The position numbers and the translations under genes were made by a program. Source: an uncultured Paracoccaceae bacterium (GTDB lineage: Bacteria; Pseudomonadota; Alphaproteobacteria; Rhodobacterales; Rhodobacteraceae). From it: a DNA stretch of 64,000 nucleotides. The first letter of the stretch is position 1, and every line of letters starts with the position of its first letter. Below the pieces are notes generated by a model. The model saw only the letters and a list, made by a program, of their open reading frames with translations. It did not search any database and was not told the origin of the DNA. The DNA lies in NCBI GenBank assembly GCA_947495295.1, contig CANLYJ010000001.1:372001-436000 (forward strand), in the 5' to 3' direction. Below, in pieces: positions 1-8,359 of the stretch.

Positions 1-2
1 TG

Positions 3-893
3 GACCGTCTGCCTGATATGGCCCGGTTCCAGACTGGCCGCGATGTGGTCCATGTGGATGACGCCCGGATGGAGGTCGAAAACCGGTTTGTTGATCTGGA
101 TGAGGTGATGGCCGATCCTTATGGCATCAACATTGCCCGTGCGTTTTTCGCCATTCGCCGGATTGTGAAAGGCCTCTTGGATTACTTCGACTACGCCAAT
201 CTGGAGCCTGAATTCACGGCAGCCATGCTGGAATTGCAGTTGGATGATCTGATCCCGGAGGGCCTGTTGCCTGCCACGGATATTGATGAAGTATCGCAGC
301 GCCGCAGCCCGACCTTGTCCGAGGAACTGAAGTTCGAAATCGGCGAATTGGTGCAGGCCTTTGGCGAGATGGTGGGCGATATTCTGGCCCCATTGACCAA
401 TACACGCGGCAATGCGGCCGCAAGGTTGGAACTGGCCTTGACCAGTGCCTGGGGATCGGCCCGTGATATGCGCGATATTCTGGTGCGCACGGGTACGAAC
501 CTTGCCGAACAGGACCTGATTGCCTTTACCACGCAGGTCCGGGCCCAGGTCACGCGACCAACTGGCCGCGAGGTCAGATCGGTTTCCGTTTCGGCGGCAT
601 TTGATCTGAGCATCGGACAGGTCATGGATTGGATTTTGGAAGTGACAGAGCCGTTCACCGGCGCCAGCTTCCGCGCCAATGTCCGTGAACAGGGTAGTCT
701 GGCGATCCTGGCGGGCGAATTGCAGGCCCAGACCGCCGCCCTTGACGGTCTGATCGCGAGCGCGGGTGAATTCGGCTTTGCGATCAGCCTGCCGGGCCCG
801 ATGCGCCAGTTGGAAGAGTTGAAATTCCTGATTGAAACAGCAGCAGATCAGGCGGCCATTCTGGCCCGCCCGGATCAGGCGGACGCAGGATAA
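3..893 (+). CDS. Unrecognised protein, 5' end cut by the window edge
   Basis: The reading frame is open to the left edge. The first ATG (18) has no ribosome binding site in front of it, so the true start probably lies outside. At least 291 residues are visible: mostly helical and fairly acidic, with no cysteine, no signal peptide and no membrane segment. I do not recognise a domain. It sits 13 bases upstream of the next gene, which has a strong ribosome binding site overlapping this stop, so the two are almost certainly co-transcribed and may act in one complex. Soluble cytoplasmic protein is the best description from sequence alone. Confidence 0.75.
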   Translation, partial: DRLPDMARFQTGRDVVHVDDARMEVENRFVDLDEVMADPYGINIARAFFAIRRIVKGLLDYFDYANLEPEFTAAMLELQLDDLIPEGLLPATDIDEVSQRRSPTLSEELKFEIGELVQAFGEMVGDILAPLTNTRGNAAARLELALTSAWGSARDMRDILVRTGTNLAEQDLIAFTTQVRAQVTRPTGREVRSVSVSAAFDLSIGQVMDWILEVTEPFTGASFRANVREQGSLAILAGELQAQTAALDGLIASAGEFGFAISLPGPMRQLEELKFLIETAADQAAILARPDQADAG

Positions 894-906
894 GGAGGGC
901 CATAAA

Positions 907-2040
907 GTGACGGATGAACGTATCGACACAATAGGCGAGTTGAACGGGGTCCTTGGACGCCTGCAACAACTCAGGAGTTTGATGGTCTCGGATGCCCGTG
1001 ATGAGCTGACCGAGAAACCCGGACAGGCGGAACTGATCAATCAGTATATCGCAGAAGCTGAACGCGCCGTGATGGATGCGTTGAAGCCGAAAGCCGGTGA
1101 TCCCAAGACCGATGGCGGTCTGGCCGATATGATCGGTCTGGGCGACACGATTGCGGGTGTCCCCGGTGCTGCGGCCTCTTCCCCGCTGGTGCCTGATTAT
1201 GATGATCAGGTCAGCCGGGAACGCAATTCGGCGATTGCCGATCTGTATTATCTTTATCAGATGGAGGCGGTCGGCACGTTCCGCAGTGTGCAAAAGCTGC
1301 AACAGCTGTTCAAATCGGGTGAAGTCCGCCTGTCGGATGGTCCCGGTGCCATGGCCCTGTTCCAGTTCGACCGCAAGCGCGTGCTGCGCTACACCCTTTC
1401 GGACCGTCGCGCGGCCTATCGCAAGGTGTTTGGTTACACCGACACAACCCCGCCGGATGGTGCGCTGCCCAATGACGCCTTCCATGTGCTGATGACGAAT
1501 TTCTGTCGCCATGTTTCGGCGTTCTTTCAGGACAAGCGTGTGTCCGAGGTCGTCAAATCCGACAATACCCGCGAGAATTTCGGGTCTATGTCGGTGGTGC
1601 GTCGGGCTGGTCTGGACCTGCGTCATAACCTCAAGCAGGTGTCATACGGCCATATCGCCGTGCTGCGGTCCGAGGTCATGGTGCTGTTGCGCGATGCGTT
1701 TGATATCCTCAATTCTGATGACATCAAACGGATCTTTGGTGCCACCACGGGGTGGGAGGTCATGGAGGATGTGCTGAAACAACATCTGCGTGAACAGCCG
1801 CTGACATCGCAACGTCATCGCATGGCGGTCACAGGTCGCGATACGATCCGTTGGCTGGGTGAGGATTACATCCTGACGGATGTGCGCACCGACTTTGAGG
1901 CATTGCTGGAGGCGATTGTCGATGGTTGTGACGATTGGCTGACAAGTGCAGAGTCCCTTGGACTGCGCAAACGTGCTATGGGTAGCGGGGGTGCGCGAGT
2001 CATCGACTTTCGCCCCGCCAAGAAGCGACGAACCGGCTGA
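907..2040 (+). CDS. Unrecognised 377-residue cytoplasmic protein
   Basis: The start is taken at GTG 907 because AGGAGG lies 8-12 bases upstream, overlapping the stop of the previous gene; an in-frame ATG at 832 lies inside that gene and has no such site. The protein is helical and rich in charged residues, with no signal peptide or membrane segment. It has a flexible stretch around residues 58-95 (Gly/Ala/Pro/Asp rich) and ends in a basic tail (K-K-R-R). No domain is recognised. The C-terminal part has many conserved-looking Trp, Arg and Asp residues, suggesting a folded domain. It is the second gene of an operon that also holds a LuxR-type HTH protein and a small basic protein. Confidence 0.8.
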   Translation: MTDERIDTIGELNGVLGRLQQLRSLMVSDARDELTEKPGQAELINQYIAEAERAVMDALKPKAGDPKTDGGLADMIGLGDTIAGVPGAAASSPLVPDYDDQVSRERNSAIADLYYLYQMEAVGTFRSVQKLQQLFKSGEVRLSDGPGAMALFQFDRKRVLRYTLSDRRAAYRKVFGYTDTTPPDGALPNDAFHVLMTNFCRHVSAFFQDKRVSEVVKSDNTRENFGSMSVVRRAGLDLRHNLKQVSYGHIAVLRSEVMVLLRDAFDILNSDDIKRIFGATTGWEVMEDVLKQHLREQPLTSQRHRMAVTGRDTIRWLGEDYILTDVRTDFEALLEAIVDGCDDWLTSAESLGLRKRAMGSGGARVIDFRPAKKRRTG

Positions 2041-2105
2041 TTATTTCGTCAGCCGGGAAAAGACACGATTTTCAAATAATGACCTTATTTTAGGGAGAAG
2101 AAGTG

Positions 2106-2378
2106 ATGCTGGCGCAGCGAATTGTTCTGGATGTACCGAGTATTTCAGCCACTCAGAAGCCTGAACCCCAGGCCGGTCTGACCACAGAGCTGGATTTGTT
2201 AACAACACGGGAACTGGAAATTGCACGACTGGTGGCCAAGGGATTTTCCAACAAGGAAGTGGGACAGGTCCTTGATATCAGCCACTGGACGGTTGCCGCC
2301 CATCTGAAATCGACCTTTTTGAAGTTCGGCATCAATCGCCGGGCCGAACTGGTCTATTTTATGCGCGATGTGATCTAG
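2106..2378 (+). CDS. Stand-alone LuxR/GerE-type HTH regulator
   Basis: A 90-residue protein whose residues 31-86 form a typical LuxR C-terminal HTH: the L-T-x-R-E-x-E opening, an A-x-G-x-S-N-K-E-V motif and the recognition helix W-T-V-A-A-H-L. There is no receiver or autoinducer domain, so it would bind DNA without its own sensor or need a partner. ATG 2106 is preferred over GTG 2103 because GGGAGAAG lies at a better distance. It follows the 377-residue unknown gene by 65 bases and precedes another unknown gene, so it probably regulates this operon. Function beyond DNA binding is inferred. Confidence 0.8.
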   Translation: MLAQRIVLDVPSISATQKPEPQAGLTTELDLLTTRELEIARLVAKGFSNKEVGQVLDISHWTVAAHLKSTFLKFGINRRAELVYFMRDVI

Positions 2379-2471
2379 CCCGGCTGGAAGCATATCGGCA
2401 GCATCTGAAACGGCCTGTCATGAAACGCCCCTGGGCGGCAGGTGATATGCGCCATCACGAAAGGGAAACAT

Positions 2472-2903
2472 ATGGATATCGATCTTGAAGATATGCTGGA
2501 TGAGCTTGATGCCGTGGCCGAAGTTTCGACCAACAAGTTTGAGGCGGATCTGTTCATGACAAGCAGCCGCGCAGCAGTTGTCACCAAACGGGTGGCTGCC
2601 AAATTGCGTGCCCGCTTTGCATCGGGCAAGACCAGCCGCTGGAAGTTTGTGCGTGACAGCCTTTACCGTGAACAGATTCTGGACCGGCTGGTCGCATCGG
2701 AAGTCCGCCGGCTTTACAAGGCATTTCATGCCCGCAGCCCGGACGTGAAAAACCCCAAACCGTCCCGCAAGCTGGTGGCCGAACTGGCGCGCGCTTACCG
2801 CAAGAAGGCGCGCGGGTTCTTATCCATCCTGCGGTTGTTGAAGGCCGGGTTTGGCCTGGTCTTTGAAGATGAGGAAGACTGGGATCGTGAATACGCTTAT
2901 TGA
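2472..2903 (+). CDS. Small unrecognised basic protein
   Basis: A 143-residue protein. ATG 2472 is preferred to ATG 2442 because AAGGGA precedes it at normal distance. Residues 1-30 are acidic; residues 35-120 are rich in Arg and Lys and look helical; the tail is again acidic (E-D-E-E-D-W-D). It has no signal peptide, cysteine pattern or domain that I recognise. The charge pattern would suit a nucleic-acid-binding or adaptor protein, but this is only inference. It is the last gene before a strong terminator at 2925-2955, so it closes the left-edge operon. Confidence 0.7.
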   Translation: MDIDLEDMLDELDAVAEVSTNKFEADLFMTSSRAAVVTKRVAAKLRARFASGKTSRWKFVRDSLYREQILDRLVASEVRRLYKAFHARSPDVKNPKPSRKLVAELARAYRKKARGFLSILRLLKAGFGLVFEDEEDWDREYAY

Positions 2904-2924
2904 CGATGCGCCGATTGTGTAACG

Positions 2925-2955
2925 AAGGCACCGCAATGGCGGTGCCTTTCGTTTT
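2925..2955 (+). terminator. Rho-independent terminator of the left-edge operon
   Basis: A perfect 10-bp stem (AAGGCACCGC at 2925-2934 with GCGGTGCCTT at 2939-2948), a 4-base loop and a T-rich tail to 2955. It lies 22 bases after the last stop codon of the unknown operon and 17 bases before the stop of the convergent peptidase gene. Confidence 0.85.
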
Positions 2956-2971
2956 CGCGGAAATTGATTGA

Positions 2972-3826
2972 TCAGCTACAGCTGATGTAACTGCCAATGC
3001 CCAGCAAGCCGGTCGCTTTTCGTGATGCGCGCAGATCATAGGTGCCCGGCATACAGAACCGCACATGCATGTGGTTGTTGTGATCATTGTCGCCGTCCAC
3101 GTTGGACAGGTCGATACGTTTGTTCACCATGATAAGATGCGCGTTGAGCACTGTGTTGGCCCGGATCACATCGACGAGTTCTTGTGTCAGTGCCTTGTCG
3201 AAAAAGCGTTTCTGGCTTTTGATCAACGGGTTGACCGCCCGCATTTTGCCATCCGTCCGCATGAAGCGGATATCGACATCAATGCCCATCCGGTGTGAGC
3301 CATGCGGGGCAAGCTTTCCGCCGCCCCGCCTGCTGATATCCGAAATCTGAATCTTGGGGCCTGTGGGGTGGCTTTTGTGCCAAGTGGCCCCGATGCTGGT
3401 GAGCGCGGCGATGGTTTCGGGCAGGCCATATTGCTTGCTTTGCGCCTTGGTCGGGTGGAGGCCATCGCTGGTGCGCGGTAGGGGTGTGTTGACGATGCTC
3501 AACGGCCCTGATTTGCCACCTGCACCGCGCAACATTTTTCTGGCAGCGGCGTGAAACCCTTTCCACTGTTTGACGAGTGCGGCGGCGTCGGCTTCGGTTG
3601 ACGAAATCGCCCGCCCAAGCCGCCAGGGATGATGCATGAAAAAGGCAAGATCGGCGAGCTTTGCCGGATCCTTCACCCCGCCCTTGATTGCGGCCTCTAT
3701 CGCCTGACGCCAGAAACGCGCGCCAAGCGCCACGAGGTTTCGGACGGCGGGTGGAAACAGATAGACCCAAAACGGTGTTTCTGCGTCCATTCCATCTGCA
3801 ATCGCGTCAAGCGGATCCATCCTCAT
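2972..3826 (-). CDS. MepA/M74-like LAS-family zinc metallopeptidase
   Basis: A 284-residue protein related to penicillin-insensitive murein endopeptidases (LAS metallopeptidases). The zinc-site motifs are visible: H-G-S-H-R-M-G-x-D-V-D around residues 175-185 and N-H-M-H-V-R-F around residues 251-257. The family cleaves D-Ala-meso-DAP cross-links in peptidoglycan. The start at 3826 follows GGAGGTG by 4 bases; the frame is open further upstream but runs into the promoter region of the divergent gene. Oddity: no Sec signal peptide is visible at this start, although family members normally act in the periplasm. It is convergent with the unknown operon on the left. The fold is likely; the exact substrate is inferred. 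Confidence 0.75.
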   Translation of the reverse strand: MRMDPLDAIADGMDAETPFWVYLFPPAVRNLVALGARFWRQAIEAAIKGGVKDPAKLADLAFFMHHPWRLGRAISSTEADAAALVKQWKGFHAAARKMLRGAGGKSGPLSIVNTPLPRTSDGLHPTKAQSKQYGLPETIAALTSIGATWHKSHPTGPKIQISDISRRGGGKLAPHGSHRMGIDVDIRFMRTDGKMRAVNPLIKSQKRFFDKALTQELVDVIRANTVLNAHLIMVNKRIDLSNVDGDNDHNNHMHVRFCMPGTYDLRASRKATGLLGIGSYISCS

Positions 3827-4004
3827 GGGGCACCTCCAATCCTGCCCCATCATGCTGCGGGCCGATCGGTTTTTGGGCAATTGCACCAGTAAGCTAGCTG
3901 GTGTTGCGTCATGTATCGCCAAATCATCTGGTCTCGTGATGCGTTCCGACTTAGGGTTGACCCTGTTGCGCCATGGGAGCGGCGGAATAAGGGGGAGGGG
4001 TTTC

Positions 4005-4865
4005 TTGGATATACTGGTTTCGGTGGTGCTGCCACTTGGGTTGGCCTTCATCATGTTTTCGCTGGGGGTTGGTCTGACACCAGCGGATTTTCTGCGCGTC
4101 GGGCAGCGGCCATTGGCGTTTCTGGTGGGTGCGTTTCATCAGGTTTTGCTATTGCCCGTCGTTGCATTTGCCTGCGTGATCGGTTTTGGCATCACGGCAG
4201 AGCTGGCCGTTGGTTTCATGATCCTGGCCGCCTGTCCCGGCGGGGTGACGAGCAATGTGATTTCCAAATGGGCCAAGGGCGATGTCGCCCTGTCGGTGTC
4301 GCTGACGGCGGTGATCAGCCTTGCCAGCGTGGTGAGCGTCCCGATCATTCTGAGCTTTGCGATGGATCGCTTCATGGGCGCGAATGCGCCGGAGATTAAC
4401 ATCACCTCAACCGCCCTGACCATGTTTGCGCTGACGGTTGTGCCAATCTGTCTGGGTCTGACGCTGCGTGCCATGTTCCCGGCACGGATGATTGCCGCAG
4501 AACCGGTCATCAGCCGTGTTGCGACCGTCCTTTTTGCGGTGATCATCGCTGCCGCATTGGTCGCCAACAGGGATTTGTTTTTCGAAAACCTGCCCGTGCT
4601 GGGACCTGCATTGCTGGCATTACTGGTCGTGCTGACGGTGCTTGGTTTTGCCGTGCCCCGACTTTTGGGTCGAACCGCCCATGAGGCCAAGACGATTTCG
4701 GTCGAAACCGGCGTGCAGAATGGCACATTGGGGATCGCCATCGCTGCCATTATTGTGGGTGGCGCGGATGGCCTGAACGTCTATGCTTTGCCTTCGGCGT
4801 TGTATGGTATCGTTATGTATTTGATCATCCTGCCCGTGATTTTCGTTTACCGGCGGATCCCGTAA
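4005..4865 (+). CDS. BASS-family sodium-dependent transporter
   Basis: A 286-residue inner-membrane protein of the bile acid:sodium symporter superfamily, with about nine to ten hydrophobic segments and the family motif A-C-P-G-G-V-T-S-N near residues 76-84. Such proteins import organic anions with sodium. The start is assigned to TTG 4005 because GGGGAGGGG lies 5 bases upstream and the hydrophobic N-terminus begins directly there; the longer frame from 3825 crosses the divergent gene start and encodes a non-membrane stretch. It is followed after 13 bases by an FAD dehydrogenase and then an SDR, suggesting import and oxidation of one substrate. The substrate cannot be read from sequence. Confidence 0.8.
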   Translation: MDILVSVVLPLGLAFIMFSLGVGLTPADFLRVGQRPLAFLVGAFHQVLLLPVVAFACVIGFGITAELAVGFMILAACPGGVTSNVISKWAKGDVALSVSLTAVISLASVVSVPIILSFAMDRFMGANAPEINITSTALTMFALTVVPICLGLTLRAMFPARMIAAEPVISRVATVLFAVIIAAALVANRDLFFENLPVLGPALLALLVVLTVLGFAVPRLLGRTAHEAKTISVETGVQNGTLGIAIAAIIVGGADGLNVYALPSALYGIVMYLIILPVIFVYRRIP

Positions 4866-4878
4866 CGGAGCGTGTTTC

Positions 4879-6534
4879 ATGGACCAATGTGATGTCATTG
4901 TTGTTGGTGCCGGTCTTGCCGGTCTAGTTGCTGCCGCAGAGCTGGCGGATCGGGGCAAGCAGGTCACGATTATAGATCAGGAGCCAGAGACCTTTTTGGG
5001 CGGACAAGCCTTTTGGTCACTGGGTGGTTTGATGTTGATCGACACGCCCGAACAGCGTCGCATGGGTATTCGCGACAGTCGGGACCTTGCCTTGGGCGAT
5101 TGGATGGGCAGCGCCCAGTTTGACCGCCCCGAAGATCACTGGCCCCGCAAATGGGCCGAAGCCTATGTTGATTTCGCCGCAGGCGAGATGCGCGACTGGT
5201 TGTACAAGATGGGCATGCGCTGGTTTCCCATTGTTGGCTGGGCTGAACGCGGTGGCGGTTTCGGGTCCGGCCATGGCAATTCGGTGCCGCGGTTCCATCT
5301 GACCTGGGGTGTTGGCCCCGGCACGCAAGAACCTTTTGTGGCGCGCGTTCGTGCCCATGCCGATGCCGGGCGCATCACCTTGAAATTCCGCCACCGCTGT
5401 TCCCAGATCATCATGGAAAACGGTGCCGCCAAGGGCGTGGCGGGTGAGGTGCTGGCTCCCGATGACAGCCCGCGCGGCCAGTCGACCAACCGTGATGTGG
5501 TGGATGATTTTGAGCTGCGTGCCTCATCGGTGCTGGTCAGTTCTGGCGGGATTGGCGGCAATTTCGATCTGGTGCGGCAGTCCTGGCCGACAGACCGGCT
5601 GGGCCCCGCCCCTAAAAACATGATTGCCGGTGTGCCCGCCCATGTTGATGGGCGGATGGTGGGCATCAGCGAAAAGGCGGGCGGTCATGTCATCAATAAC
5701 GACCGGATGTGGCATTATACGGAAGGGGTCAAAAACTGGGATCCGATCTGGCCCGCCCATGGTATCCGCATTCTGCCCGGCCCGTCATCCATGTGGTTCG
5801 ACGCTGTTGGAAACCGGTTCCCGCCACCGGCCTTGCCCGGTTTTGACAGCCTTGGCACCCTGAAACTGATCCTTGGCACGGGCTATGATTATTCATGGTT
5901 CATCACCACGCAGAAAGTGGTGAAAAAAGAATTTGCCCTGTCCGGGTCAGAGCAGAACCCTGATTTTGAACAGAAATCCTGGAAGGAAGTGCTGCGCCAG
6001 CGCATCCTGAACAAGGCCGCCACCCCGGCGGTGGAGGCGTTCAAGGAACATGGCGAGGATTTTGTTGTTGCAGATACCCTGCCGGAACTTTTGGCCAAGA
6101 TGAACGCGCTGACTGGCACTGATCTGCTGCCGCTGGACAAGATTGATGCTGAAATTCGTGCCCGCGATGCGCAGGTCGATAATCCGTTTACCAAGGATGC
6201 CCAGATCATGGCGATCCATGCCGCCCGCAACTATCGGGGTGACAAGTTTCAGCGCACGGCCAAGCTGCACAAGTTCCTTGATCCGGACAATGGTCCGCTG
6301 ATCGGGGTCCGTCTGAATATCATCACCCGCAAGACATTGGGCGGGTTGGAAACCAATCTGGATAGTCAGATGCTGCGCGCGGGCGGTGATCCGATCCCGG
6401 GATTGTTTGCCGCTGGCGAGGTCGCGGGTTTTGGCGGTGGCGGATATCACGGCTATAATGCGCTGGAGGGGACGTTTCTGGGCGGTTGTATCTTTTCTGG
6501 CCGTCAGGCGGGCCGTGCCGATAGCATAGGATAG
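4879..6534 (+). CDS. FAD-binding dehydrogenase (fumarate reductase/3-ketosteroid dehydrogenase-like)
   Basis: A 551-residue flavoprotein. The N-terminal Rossmann motif V-V-G-A-G-L-A-G-L spans residues 8-16 and ends with a D that binds the FAD ribose. The C-terminal FAD motif P-G-L-F-A-A-G-E-V-A-G-F-G-G-G-G-Y is near residues 508-524, followed by the G-G-C-I-F-S-G-R helix. Overall layout matches the COG3573 predicted oxidoreductases, which resemble 3-ketosteroid delta-1-dehydrogenases and flavocytochrome c fumarate reductases. No heme or twin-arginine motif is present, so it is probably cytoplasmic. It lies between a BASS transporter and an SDR with short spacing, so the three form one operon. 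Substrate unknown. Confidence 0.85.
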   Translation: MDQCDVIVVGAGLAGLVAAAELADRGKQVTIIDQEPETFLGGQAFWSLGGLMLIDTPEQRRMGIRDSRDLALGDWMGSAQFDRPEDHWPRKWAEAYVDFAAGEMRDWLYKMGMRWFPIVGWAERGGGFGSGHGNSVPRFHLTWGVGPGTQEPFVARVRAHADAGRITLKFRHRCSQIIMENGAAKGVAGEVLAPDDSPRGQSTNRDVVDDFELRASSVLVSSGGIGGNFDLVRQSWPTDRLGPAPKNMIAGVPAHVDGRMVGISEKAGGHVINNDRMWHYTEGVKNWDPIWPAHGIRILPGPSSMWFDAVGNRFPPPALPGFDSLGTLKLILGTGYDYSWFITTQKVVKKEFALSGSEQNPDFEQKSWKEVLRQRILNKAATPAVEAFKEHGEDFVVADTLPELLAKMNALTGTDLLPLDKIDAEIRARDAQVDNPFTKDAQIMAIHAARNYRGDKFQRTAKLHKFLDPDNGPLIGVRLNIITRKTLGGLETNLDSQMLRAGGDPIPGLFAAGEVAGFGGGGYHGYNALEGTFLGGCIFSGRQAGRADSIG

Positions 6535-6538
6535 CAAT

Positions 6539-7354
6539 GTGACAGCAAAGCGGGTCTTTATCAGCGGGGCAGGGGCCGGTTTGGGGCAAGCGCTCGCCCG
6601 TCTGTTGGCGGCGGAGGGCGCGCAGGTCTGTGTGGCAGATATTGATGCCGCCGCCGGGCAGGCCACGGCGGATGAGATCGGCGGGACCTTTGTCCCATGT
6701 GATGTGCGCAGCGTCGATGATTTCACCCGTGCCGCTGCATGGTTGCAGGACAGTTGGGGTGGCGTTGATCTGGTGATCAACAATGCCGGTGTGGCCCAGA
6801 TGGGCCCAATGGAAAAGACCACCATTGATGACTGGCAGTGGATCGTGGATATCAATCTGATGGGTATTGTGCGCGCCGCGCAGGTCTTTACCCCGCTGTT
6901 TCGCGCGCAGGGCCATGGCACCTATCTGAATATCGCATCGATGGCGGGTTTTCTGTATCTGCCCAATGCGGCAGCTTACAATGCCACGAAGGCGGCGGTG
7001 GTCGCCTTGTCCGAAACGATGATGCTGGAGTTGGAAGACGCGGGGATTGTCACCCATGTGGCCTGCCCCAGTTTCTTTCGCACTGATCTGGCCAAGAATA
7101 TGCGCGCCAGTGATGCCGATACCGAACGTGTGACCAAACGGCTGGTGGAACGGTCCCGATTGGGTGCCGATGATGTCGCCAAGGCTGTGCTGGACGGGTT
7201 GGCCCGTGGCGACCGCCATATCCTGACCCATCCGCAATCGCGCAAGGCCTGGCGGATGAAGCGCTGGCTGCCGTTTGATCGTTACCTGGCCATGATGCGC
7301 AAGGAGATCGCCAAGATGGACGCCCGCATGGCGCAGCGGCCCAAGAATTTATGA
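6539..7354 (+). CDS. SDR family NAD(P)-dependent oxidoreductase
   Basis: A 271-residue classical short-chain dehydrogenase: the cofactor motif S-G-A-G-A-G-L-G lies near residues 9-16, N-N-A-G near 80, and the catalytic Y147-x-x-x-K151 with an upstream Ser is intact. The D at the end of beta-2 (V-A-D-I-D) suggests NAD preference. The GTG start at 6539 is only 4 bases after the FAD dehydrogenase stop. The likely role is oxidation or reduction of a hydroxyl or keto group of the compound handled by the neighbouring FAD enzyme and transporter. The C-terminus overlaps the convergent LysR gene by 6 bases. Substrate not deducible. Confidence 0.85.
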   Translation: MTAKRVFISGAGAGLGQALARLLAAEGAQVCVADIDAAAGQATADEIGGTFVPCDVRSVDDFTRAAAWLQDSWGGVDLVINNAGVAQMGPMEKTTIDDWQWIVDINLMGIVRAAQVFTPLFRAQGHGTYLNIASMAGFLYLPNAAAYNATKAAVVALSETMMLELEDAGIVTHVACPSFFRTDLAKNMRASDADTERVTKRLVERSRLGADDVAKAVLDGLARGDRHILTHPQSRKAWRMKRWLPFDRYLAMMRKEIAKMDARMAQRPKNL

Positions 7355-8254
7355 AGCCTGTCGCGGGTCGCCCAGATTGGACCGGCTTTCCAGCAACTCC
7401 GCCAAAATCGGGTTTGGAAACCGACGGGTGATCGTGACGGCGTAGAAGGTTTCGCCAATATCGGGCAGGCGCCCCGCCTCTTGCAGTCGCCCTGATGTCA
7501 ATTCGTCCTGCACAACGATCGGTGGCAGCACCGCCAGCCCGACCCCTTGGCGGGCCAGAAGACGCATCATGGCCATATCGTCCACCTCTGCCCCGATCTG
7601 CGGGCGGATGCCGAGCCGGTCGATCCATGCGTCGAACCCGATCCGAATGCCAGTGTCCGCCGTTGGCAGGATGACGGGCTGCCTTGCCACCAGTTCGGCC
7701 AGATCGGATTTGCCGCGCAGCCGTTCCGGAGTGCCAACCAGGCTGACGGGTTGTTCAGACAGACGGTGCGAGATGAAAGGCGTGACCGCATCGCGTGATG
7801 GCGGTGTATTGATCAGGACGACATCAAGGTTCAGCGCCTCCAACCCTTGCAGCAGCGCCGCACTGGTGCCCGAACGCAGGATGATTTCCACATCCGGCCT
7901 GTCCAGAATGGGCCGCAGGAATTCCATCTGAAAGTTTCGCGAAAGCGTGGCCAATGACCCGATACGGATCGCCTGACGGCTGCGCCCTTTTTCCTGCAAC
8001 GTCCCCAGTAATTCACGGCCCGCCGCAAAGATCGCATCGGCATGATCAAGGGCAATGCGCCCCGCCTCTGTCAGGATCAGCTGCCGCCCGCGCCGTTCAA
8101 ACAGTGCGTGGCCCAGCGACGCCTCCAGCTGTTTGATCTGCACCGATATCGCCGATTGCGACAGGTTCAGCCGCTCTGCCGTGCGGGTCAGGTTCCCGTC
8201 ATGGGCAACGGCCCAGAAATAGCGCAGGTGGTGGTAATTGAACTCGCTCATCAT
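7349..8254 (-). CDS. LysR-family regulator, NhaR-like, divergent from dabBA
   Basis: About 300 residues with the LysR winged HTH at residues 3-62 (Y-F-W-A-V-A-x-x-G-N-L-T-x-A-A-E-R-L-N-L-S-Q-S-A-I-S) and the substrate-binding domain behind it. The N-terminus F-N-Y-H-H-L-R-Y-F-W is typical of the NhaR-like branch. It is divergently transcribed from the inorganic-carbon pump genes dabB and dabA with about 105 bases between, the usual place for the regulator of such an operon, so it probably controls them in response to CO2/bicarbonate or ion status (inference). Two adjacent ATG codons (8254, 8251) could both be the start. Confidence 0.85.
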   Translation of the reverse strand: MMSEFNYHHLRYFWAVAHDGNLTRTAERLNLSQSAISVQIKQLEASLGHALFERRGRQLILTEAGRIALDHADAIFAAGRELLGTLQEKGRSRQAIRIGSLATLSRNFQMEFLRPILDRPDVEIILRSGTSAALLQGLEALNLDVVLINTPPSRDAVTPFISHRLSEQPVSLVGTPERLRGKSDLAELVARQPVILPTADTGIRIGFDAWIDRLGIRPQIGAEVDDMAMMRLLARQGVGLAVLPPIVVQDELTSGRLQEAGRLPDIGETFYAVTITRRFPNPILAELLESRSNLGDPRQAS

Positions 8255-8359
8255 TCTATTAAACAGAACGATTACCGATAAACAATGAATTTTTATAGAT
8301 TAAGCACAGCTGTTATCGCTGCGACCAATTGTCATCCAACAAGAACGGAGAGACACGCC

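Noticed and set aside
3884-3902. Small inverted repeat CACCAG...CTGGTG between the peptidase and BASS genes
   Set aside because: Only six paired bases; could be an operator but is too short to claim.
3825-4004. N-terminal extension of the BASS transporter from ATG 3825
   Set aside because: The extension overlaps the start of the divergent peptidase gene, is not hydrophobic, and TTG 4005 has a strong ribosome binding site.
8285-8359. Upstream in-frame start for dabB at 8285
   Set aside because: It lies in the regulatory gap shared with the LysR gene and lacks a ribosome binding site; GGAGAGA precedes ATG 8360.
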